Source: Bacillota bacterium (GTDB lineage Bacteria; Bacillota; Clostridia; Christensenellales; Aristaeellaceae). From it: a stretch of DNA of 7,314 nt. The stretch is taken from NCBI GenBank assembly GCA_023435435.1, contig JAEYRW010000089.1, positions 1-7,314 of the forward strand, in the 5' to 3' direction. Positions 1 through 4,945 of this stretch are shown here, piece after piece. The position numbers and the translations under genes were made by a program. The first letter of the stretch is position 1, and each line of letters begins with the position of its first letter. The notes under the pieces are model-generated. The model did no database searches. It was not told where the DNA came from and saw nothing but the letters and a program-made list of their open reading frames with translations.

Positions 1-795
1 GACTGGGTCGCCCCCCCGGCGGGGGATGGGGGGCGGGGCGCCGCGCGCGCGCGGCTGGAGGGTGACCCGACGCTTGCCAAGACCGCAAAGGATCGGGCGC
101 GCTACGAGCGGGACGACCGCTGGTGGAGCGTGCTTGCCGGGGTACTCATCGTGGTGATGTCCATTCTATATTCGTCGAACCTCTACACCCTCGCCAACAT
201 CGCGGCGGTGATTCTGTGCCTTTACGTGGTGGGCATCTTTTCGTACATCATCGCAAAGCGCGTGCTTTTGAAGCGCACCGACCCCGCCATCTCCCCCACC
301 CGCGCGCTGGACTCGCTCCTGCGCAAGGCGCTGGGCATGCCGCCGCGCAAAAACGACACCTCGCGCTACTACGACGAACGGGCGGTGGCGGAATTCTCCC
401 GGAATCTGGCCGCGACGCTGGTGCCCCTTTCCCGGGCGGCGGGCGTGGAGCCGCAAAATTGGACGCTTGAACTCGAGACGAACCCGCGCCTGGCGGAAAG
501 CGCGCTGCGGGGCGTGGCGTCCATGCCCGCCGTGGCGGTGGTCACGTCCTCCGATCAGACGGGCTCGGTGGAGTTTATTCTGGATCTGTTCGCGTCCTTT
601 GCTTCCACGGACGGCGGCGACTCAATCGCCCTCGACCCATGCCCGCGCATTCTGGACGCCGTGGCGCGGGAGCCCCGGCTGCGGGAGGAAGCCCCCTCGA
701 TGGTTTCGTGGGAAACGTGCGAAGCGTGCGGCGCGCACATCAGTCAGCGGTACAGAAAGGCCGTGGGCGGGTGCCCGGCGTGCGCGGAAAAATAA
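1..795 (+). CDS. Unrecognised membrane protein with two transmembrane helices and a C-terminal zinc ribbon, 5' end missing
   Basis: The frame is open from the first base to the TAA at 793-795 (264 codons visible). It has no ATG, GTG or TTG before a GTG at 130, so the gene most likely starts outside the window; the GTG at 130 would begin inside the first membrane helix. The visible N-terminal part (codons 1-40) is a low-complexity, charged Gly/Ala/Arg stretch. Two hydrophobic helices follow, at about codons 42-57 and 64-85, ending in a basic KRVLLKR segment. The rest is soluble and probably cytoplasmic by the positive-inside rule. The last 26 residues hold a CxxC-x14-CxxC pattern (nt 718-729 and 772-783), which resembles a zinc ribbon. 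I do not recognise the family. The next gene has its own promoter, so this gene need not share its function. Coding status is well supported by the long frame and hydrophobicity pattern; the function is unknown. Confidence 0.75.
   Translation, partial: DWVAPPAGDGGRGAARARLEGDPTLAKTAKDRARYERDDRWWSVLAGVLIVVMSILYSSNLYTLANIAAVILCLYVVGIFSYIIAKRVLLKRTDPAISPTRALDSLLRKALGMPPRKNDTSRYYDERAVAEFSRNLAATLVPLSRAAGVEPQNWTLELETNPRLAESALRGVASMPAVAVVTSSDQTGSVEFILDLFASFASTDGGDSIALDPCPRILDAVAREPRLREEAPSMVSWETCEACGAHISQRYRKAVGGCPACAEK
9..53. repeat. GC-only low-complexity tract with C7, G6 and (CG)6 runs
   Basis: Within 45 bases there is a run of seven C (11-17), runs of five and six G (21-25, 28-33), and a (CG)6 dinucleotide run (42-53). 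Bases 9-16 (CGCCCCCC) are perfectly complementary to 28-35 (GGGGGGCG), giving an 8-bp stem with an 11-nt loop. In the open frame it encodes a Pro/Gly/Ala/Arg linker. Such tracts slip easily in replication and sequencing, so the frame upstream of this point is less certain. Confidence 0.6.
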
Positions 796-811
796 GGACC
801 GCCGCCTTCTA

Positions 812-840
812 TTGCAACGCATCCAAAATCGGGATATAAT
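812..840 (+). promoter_or_regulatory. Sigma-70-type promoter of fucI
   Basis: A perfect TATAAT -10 hexamer lies at 835-840 and a TTGCAA -35 hexamer (4 of 6 matches to TTGACA) at 812-817. The spacer is exactly 17 nt. Transcription would begin around 846-848, giving a leader of about 28 nt before the fucI start at 875. The promoter sits in the gap after the upstream stop codon at 795, in locally AT-richer DNA than the flanking genes. No extended -10 TG is present. The call rests on consensus match and position only. Confidence 0.7.
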
Positions 841-859
841 GGAAAAAATGAACGCATAC

Positions 860-866
860 AGGGAGG
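860..866 (+). promoter_or_regulatory. Ribosome binding site of fucI
   Basis: AGGGAGG lies 8 nt upstream of the ATG at 875. It decides between three in-frame ATGs. The one at 839 overlaps the -10 hexamer and the one at 848 lies at the predicted transcript start, and neither has an SD sequence. The ATG at 870 is in another frame. Confidence 0.8.
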
Positions 867-874
867 CATATGAG

Positions 875-2710
875 ATGAAAGCGAACCCCTCGGCATTTCC
901 GATGACCGCGCCCAAGAACCGGCTCGTCGGCGACCTTCCAAAGATCGGCATCCGCCCGACCATCGACGCGCGGCGCGGCAAGGCGCGCGTGCGCGAGGGC
1001 CTCGAGGAACAGACCATGGCCATGGCGGTCTCCGTCAAGAACTTCCTCGAAGCCAATCTGAAGCATTCCTGCGGGCTGCCCGTGGCGTGCGTCATCGCGG
1101 ACACCACCATCGGCCGCGTGGCGGAGTCGGCAGCCTGTCAGGAGAAGTTCCGGCGCGAGGGCGTGGGCGTGTCCATCACCGTCACCCCCTGCTGGTGCTA
1201 CGGCTCCGAGACCATGGACATGGACCCCCTGACGCCCAAGGCCGTCTGGGGCTTCAACGGCACAGAGAAGCCTGGCGCGGTGTACCTCGCGGCGGTGCTG
1301 GCGGCGCACGCCCAGAAGGGCCTCCCGGCGTTTGGCATCTACGGCCACGACGTGCAGGACGCGGACGACACCGAGATTCCCGCGGACGTCAAGGAAAAGC
1401 TCATCCGCTTTGCCAGGGCAGGTTTGGCGGTCGCCACCATGCGGGGGAAGAGCTATCTCTCCATGGGCGGAACGTCCATGGGCATCGCGGGCTCCATCGT
1501 CTCGCCGCCCCTCATGGAGAAGTACTTTGGCATGCGCAGCGAGTCCATCGGCGCGGAAGAGTTCGTGCGCCGCTGGGAGGAGGGCGTCTATGACGAGGCC
1601 GCGTTCGAGGCGGCCATGAAGTGGGTGGACGAAAACCTCACCATGGGCTGGGACCCCAACCCGGCGGACCAGCAGCATACCGACGAATACAAGAGATGGT
1701 GCCTCGAAACCAACGTCAAGATGGCGCTCATCGCCAAGGACCTCATGGTGGGCAATCCGCGCCTTGCCGAGCTGGGCTTCGAGGAGGAGGCCGTGGGCCA
1801 CAACGCCATCCTCTCCGGCTTCCAGGGCCAGCGCCAGTGGAACGACCACTTCCCCAACGGCGACTTCATGGAATCCCTGCTCTCCGGCAGCATGGACTGG
1901 GAGGGCATTCGCGAACCGTACCTCATGGCCACCGAAAACGACCATCTGAACGGCTTCTCCATGCTGTTTTCCAAGCTCGTCACGAACCGCGCCGCGGGCT
2001 TTGCGGACGTGCGCACCTATTGGAGCCCCGAGGCCGTTTCCCGCGTCACCGGCTGGAGGCCGGACGGTATGGCGGCGGGCGGGTTCATCCACCTCATCAA
2101 TTCAGGCGCGGTCTGCCTGGACGCCTCCGGCATGTGCGCGGACGCGGCCGGCAAGCCCGCCATGAAGCCCTGGTTCGACATGTCCGGCGAGGAGGCCGCC
2201 GCGTGCGTCAACGCCGCTAAGTGGTGCTACGCGAATCTCGGCTACTTCCGGGGCGGCGGATATTCCGTGAACCTGAAAAGCCGGGGCGGCATGCCCATCA
2301 CCATGACGCGGCTGAACCTCGTGGACGGCCTCGGCCCGGTGATGCAGATCGCCGAGGGCTGGTCGGTGGAACTGCCCGACGATGTGCACGAAATCCTCGA
2401 CAAGCGCACCGACCCCACATGGCCCACCACGTGGTTCGTCCCGCGGCTCACGGGCGAGGGCGCGTTTACCGACGTCTATTCCGTCATGAACAACTGGGGC
2501 GCCAACCACGGCGCGTTCGTCTACGGCCACGTGGGCGCGGACATTGTCACCTTGTGCGCCATGCTGCGCATCCCCGTATGCATGCACAACGTGCCCGACG
2601 CGGACCTGTTCCGCCCCTCCGCCTGGAATGCTTTCGGCACCAAGGACCGCGAAGGCGCCGACTTCCGCGCCTGCCAGAACTTCGGCCCGCTGTACGGAAA
2701 GAGCCTGTAA
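875..2710 (+). CDS. fucI: L-fucose isomerase
   Basis: This enzyme interconverts L-fucose and L-fuculose (family activity EC 5.3.1.25; it also acts on D-arabinose) in the first cytoplasmic step of fucose breakdown, using Mn2+. The 611-residue product matches E. coli FucI (591 residues, recalled) along its whole length. Shared segments include PKIGIRP (res. 22-28), TVTPCWCYGSET, WGFNGTE, GHDVQDADDT, GFQGQR, FADVRTYWSPEA, FRGGGY, WPTTWF and NWGANHG. The metal and catalytic residues known in E. coli (Glu337, Asp361, His528) correspond to Glu354, Asp378 and His545 here, with identical spacing. The N-terminus is about 15 residues longer than in E. coli. The ATG at 875 was chosen from its SD sequence and the promoter position. 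The frame stays open further upstream, to 467, but that stretch overlaps the preceding gene and is not expected to be translated. No other fucose genes are nearby, so it probably works with genes elsewhere. Confidence 0.97.
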   Translation: MKANPSAFPMTAPKNRLVGDLPKIGIRPTIDARRGKARVREGLEEQTMAMAVSVKNFLEANLKHSCGLPVACVIADTTIGRVAESAACQEKFRREGVGVSITVTPCWCYGSETMDMDPLTPKAVWGFNGTEKPGAVYLAAVLAAHAQKGLPAFGIYGHDVQDADDTEIPADVKEKLIRFARAGLAVATMRGKSYLSMGGTSMGIAGSIVSPPLMEKYFGMRSESIGAEEFVRRWEEGVYDEAAFEAAMKWVDENLTMGWDPNPADQQHTDEYKRWCLETNVKMALIAKDLMVGNPRLAELGFEEEAVGHNAILSGFQGQRQWNDHFPNGDFMESLLSGSMDWEGIREPYLMATENDHLNGFSMLFSKLVTNRAAGFADVRTYWSPEAVSRVTGWRPDGMAAGGFIHLINSGAVCLDASGMCADAAGKPAMKPWFDMSGEEAAACVNAAKWCYANLGYFRGGGYSVNLKSRGGMPITMTRLNLVDGLGPVMQIAEGWSVELPDDVHEILDKRTDPTWPTTWFVPRLTGEGAFTDVYSVMNNWGANHGAFVYGHVGADIVTLCAMLRIPVCMHNVPDADLFRPSAWNAFGTKDREGADFRACQNFGPLYGKSL

Positions 2711-2716
2711 CCAAAG

Positions 2717-2750
2717 AACGCCCCCTCGGCTTCGCCGGGGGGGCGTTTTA
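2717..2750. terminator. Bidirectional intrinsic terminator between convergent genes
   Basis: The left arm 2717-2730 pairs with the right arm 2734-2747 over 14 bp, with one T-G wobble and a 3-nt TTC loop. On the plus strand the stem ends in TTTTA. On the minus strand it is followed by GTTCTTTGG, which is T-rich but weaker. It begins 6 nt after the fucI stop and its tail overlaps the TAA of the opposing methyltransferase gene (2748-2750), so it should serve both genes. Confidence 0.88.
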
Positions 2751-4031
2751 TCCGCGCAGGCCCTTGGGCAGATGGTTCTTGAGAAGCCCGCCCGACGCCT
2801 TGCCCCAGCCGAGGGGCATTGCGTCAAACGTCGCCACGCGCCAGCCCGCATCCGCGCACGGCACCGCCTCGCCCCGCAGATACGCCCGGGCCGCTTCAGC
2901 GTCCAAAGAAACGAACGGGAGCCCGGGCAGCGCCATGGCGGAAGCATGCATGGGCTCGATCCGGCCGGGAAGCACCCGCGCCAGCGCAAGGCCCGGGGAA
3001 ACGACCTTGAGCCCGTTGACGGCGGGCGCAAGGCGCGGCGCCGCGTACAGCGTGTCGCCCCAGAGCACGGGCACACTTCCCGCCGGCAGTGCGGGATAGT
3101 CCTCCACATACCGCGCCGCCGCCGCGCGGGCGGCTTTGTCCGGGACGGGCGCTTCGGACGGGGCGGGTGCGGCCCCCTCCCTGCAAAGCAGCGCCGCAAA
3201 TTGGCCGTCGCCCCGAACGCGGTGGGGAAAGACGCGCATCATGCCGTCCCGGGACGCGCCGAGACCGGGAAGCGCGAATTCGCGGAGCGAAAATTCCGGA
3301 TGCGCATTGAGAAACGCCCGGACGACCCCTTCGTTCTCGGTTTCGTTGAACGTGCAGGTTGAATAGACCAGCCGCCCGCCGGGCGCCACCATTTTGGCGG
3401 CCTCGCGCAGGATGGCGGTCTGCCGTCGGGCGCAGCCGGCGGGCGCGCCCGCCGCCCACTCGGCCCGGGCGGCGGGTTCCCGCCGGAACATGCCCTCGCC
3501 GGAGCACGGCGCGTCCACCAGCACCGCGTCGAACGCCTCCGGCCAGCGCGCGGCGAGCCGCTCGGGAAACTCGTTGGTCACCACGGCATTGGGAACGCCC
3601 AGCCGCTCGATGTTCCCGTACAGCGCCCGGGCGCGCTTTGCATCGGGCTCGTTGGCGACCAAAATCCCCTCGCCCGCCAACGCCCCGGCGAGCTGGGTGG
3701 CCTTTCCGCCCGGCGCGGCGCACAAATCGAGCACCCGCTCCCCCGGCAGGACGGCCAGAACCGAGGCGGGCATCATGGCGCTTGCCTCCTGCACATAAAA
3801 GGCCCCGCAGCGGTGGGCGATGGACGCGCCGGGCCGCGCGCCGTTCTTTAAATAAAATCCCCCCGCCGCCCACGGCACGGGGGCTTCCGCAAATTCCGCC
3901 GCCGCGAACGGGCGGGCAGCATTTGCGCGCAGCGCCAGGGCGGGCTCCCCGTCCAGTGCGGACAGAAACGCGTCCAACTCGTCCCCCAGCAGAACGCGCA
4001 TGTTTTGGACAAATCCCTCCGGCAGACTCAT
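2748..4031 (-). CDS. rsmF: RsmF-like 16S rRNA m5C methyltransferase (NOL1/NOP2/Sun family)
   Basis: This family transfers a methyl group from S-adenosylmethionine to carbon 5 of cytosine in RNA. RsmF acts on the decoding region of 16S rRNA (C1407 in E. coli). The 427-residue product has the family's opening helix region (res. 3-27), the QEASAMMP segment (81-88), SAM-binding motif I with DLCAAPGGK (102-110), motif IV DAPCSGEG (173-180, Cys176) and motif VI YSTCTFNETEN (223-233, Cys226). By family precedent Cys226 is the nucleophile and Cys176 helps release the product. The C-terminal region ends in GWGKASGGLLKNHLPKGLR (408-426), typical of the PUA-like RNA-binding tail of RsmF. E. coli RsmF is about 479 residues, so this is a slightly short member. 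It is the last gene of the minus-strand operon, and its ATG overlaps the preceding stop as ATGA. The family is certain; the exact target cytosine is not. Confidence 0.93.
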   Translation of the reverse strand: MSLPEGFVQNMRVLLGDELDAFLSALDGEPALALRANAARPFAAAEFAEAPVPWAAGGFYLKNGARPGASIAHRCGAFYVQEASAMMPASVLAVLPGERVLDLCAAPGGKATQLAGALAGEGILVANEPDAKRARALYGNIERLGVPNAVVTNEFPERLAARWPEAFDAVLVDAPCSGEGMFRREPAARAEWAAGAPAGCARRQTAILREAAKMVAPGGRLVYSTCTFNETENEGVVRAFLNAHPEFSLREFALPGLGASRDGMMRVFPHRVRGDGQFAALLCREGAAPAPSEAPVPDKAARAAAARYVEDYPALPAGSVPVLWGDTLYAAPRLAPAVNGLKVVSPGLALARVLPGRIEPMHASAMALPGLPFVSLDAEAARAYLRGEAVPCADAGWRVATFDAMPLGWGKASGGLLKNHLPKGLRG

Positions 4032-4945
4032 GCGTTCTCCTTTTTGTAATAAGCAAATTTAGCGCGCGTTTGTGGGACGCGCTCGTCCGCAAGCCGGTAT
4101 CCGCACGCCTCCAGGATCCGCCGGGACGCCGGATTGTCGACGCCCGCCGCACCGATGATGAACGGCAGGGAAAACCGCCGCAGCGCCCAGTCCGTCACCG
4201 CGCCGCACGCCTGCGCGGCATAGCCCCGCCGCCGGAAATCCGGCCGCGTGAAGCAAAAGACCTCCGTCTCGTCCAGATCGCCGGACCTTCCGACGCCCAC
4301 CAACGCGCCCGTTGATTTTTCAAACAGGGCCAACCAGATGCCGCCCTCCCGCACGTCCATTTTGCGCGCGTCCGCCATAAGCAATTCAAAAAAAGCCCGT
4401 GGGCGCGGCTTCCGCGCGCCCCATCCGGGCAGCTCCGGAATGTCCGAAAGCCCGAGGAACGCGCCGAAATCTTCCTCCCGGAACGGGCGGATGGAAAGGC
4501 CGGGCGTCTCGAGGGGAATGAACAGCGTCATCGTACGCTCCGGATGACCGTGGGCGATGACATCCGCATCGGACAGGAAGCCCAGCGCCGCGTAAAACGG
4601 CCCCGCCGCCGCGCCAAGCGGATCGCCCGGACGATCGGTTGTGACAGAGATCGTCTCTCCCCGGGGAAACTCCTCGCACATCCGGGCAACCAGCGCGCGC
4701 CCGCGCCCGCGCCTGCGCGCCCACGGCGCGACCATGAGAAACGAGAGCTCCCGCCGCTCCCGCGAAAACAGAAGCCCACCCGCGAACCGCCCGTCCGCTT
4801 CGGCCGTCAGGGCCTCCCCCGAGGCCGCGCATTTTTCGATGGCCCGGGCATGGGCGGCGGGGTCGAGCCCGGGGTAGAATTCCTTCATTGAGACGGCCAG
4901 CGCCACCCAGGCATCGACATCCGCAGGCGTCGCAGGCCGGATCAC
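4028..4945 (-). CDS. Tandem GNAT-family N-acetyltransferase (two fused domains)
   Basis: GNAT proteins transfer an acetyl group from acetyl-CoA to amines. Two copies of the fold are visible. Numbering here is from the upstream GTG at 4954. Domain 1 (res. ~4-147) starts with IRPATPADVDAW, a typical GNAT opening, and has motif A in VAPWARRRGRGRAL (75-88). Domain 2 (res. ~152-305) has SIRPFREEDF, FTRPDFRRRGYAAQA (235-249) and NPASRRILEACGY (274-286), the pattern of the RimJ/RimL-type subfamily. Both acetyl-CoA pyrophosphate loops look intact, so both halves may be active. I prefer the GTG at 4945: it overlaps the upstream stop as GTGA, and it places the protein start right at the GNAT opening (305 residues). 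The GTG at 4954 would add three residues. No clear SD sequence precedes either start, so translation probably relies on coupling to the upstream gene. The substrate cannot be told from sequence. Confidence 0.88.
   Translation of the reverse strand: MIRPATPADVDAWVALAVSMKEFYPGLDPAAHARAIEKCAASGEALTAEADGRFAGGLLFSRERRELSFLMVAPWARRRGRGRALVARMCEEFPRGETISVTTDRPGDPLGAAAGPFYAALGFLSDADVIAHGHPERTMTLFIPLETPGLSIRPFREEDFGAFLGLSDIPELPGWGARKPRPRAFFELLMADARKMDVREGGIWLALFEKSTGALVGVGRSGDLDETEVFCFTRPDFRRRGYAAQACGAVTDWALRRFSLPFIIGAAGVDNPASRRILEACGYRLADERVPQTRAKFAYYKKENA
4037..4042 (-). promoter_or_regulatory. Ribosome binding site of the RsmF-like gene
   Basis: AAGGAG on the minus strand lies 5 nt before the ATG at 4031. 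It sits inside the last codons (Lys-Lys-Glu-Asn-Ala) of the upstream acetyltransferase gene. Together with the ATGA overlap, this suggests both independent initiation and coupling. Confidence 0.8.

Noticed and set aside
813..825. Possible catabolite-responsive (cre) operator near the fucI -35 element
   Set aside because: TGCAACGCATCCA looks similar at first, but the central CG is one base too close to the left half-site to fit TGNAANCGNNNNCA, and the site is not palindromic.
467..874. In-frame upstream extension of fucI back to 467 (and ATGs at 839 and 848)
   Set aside because: It overlaps the upstream membrane-protein gene in another frame, lacks an SD sequence and FucI homology, and lies upstream of or within the predicted promoter. 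The SD-supported ATG at 875 is preferred.
809..2092. Minus-strand 427-codon open frame
   Set aside because: It is antisense to the well-matched fucI gene, and its composition (His, Arg, Ala-rich) shows no domain.
2102..3199. Minus-strand open frame spanning the fucI 3' end and the terminator
   Set aside because: It crosses a strong bidirectional terminator and is out of frame with both well-supported genes.
2896..4152. Minus-strand 418-codon frame overlapping the methyltransferase and acetyltransferase
   Set aside because: Low-complexity Arg/Gly/Ala shadow of the RsmF-like gene in another frame, with no motifs.
3359..4315. Plus-strand 318-codon frame
   Set aside because: Pro/Arg-rich shadow antisense to the RsmF-like gene.
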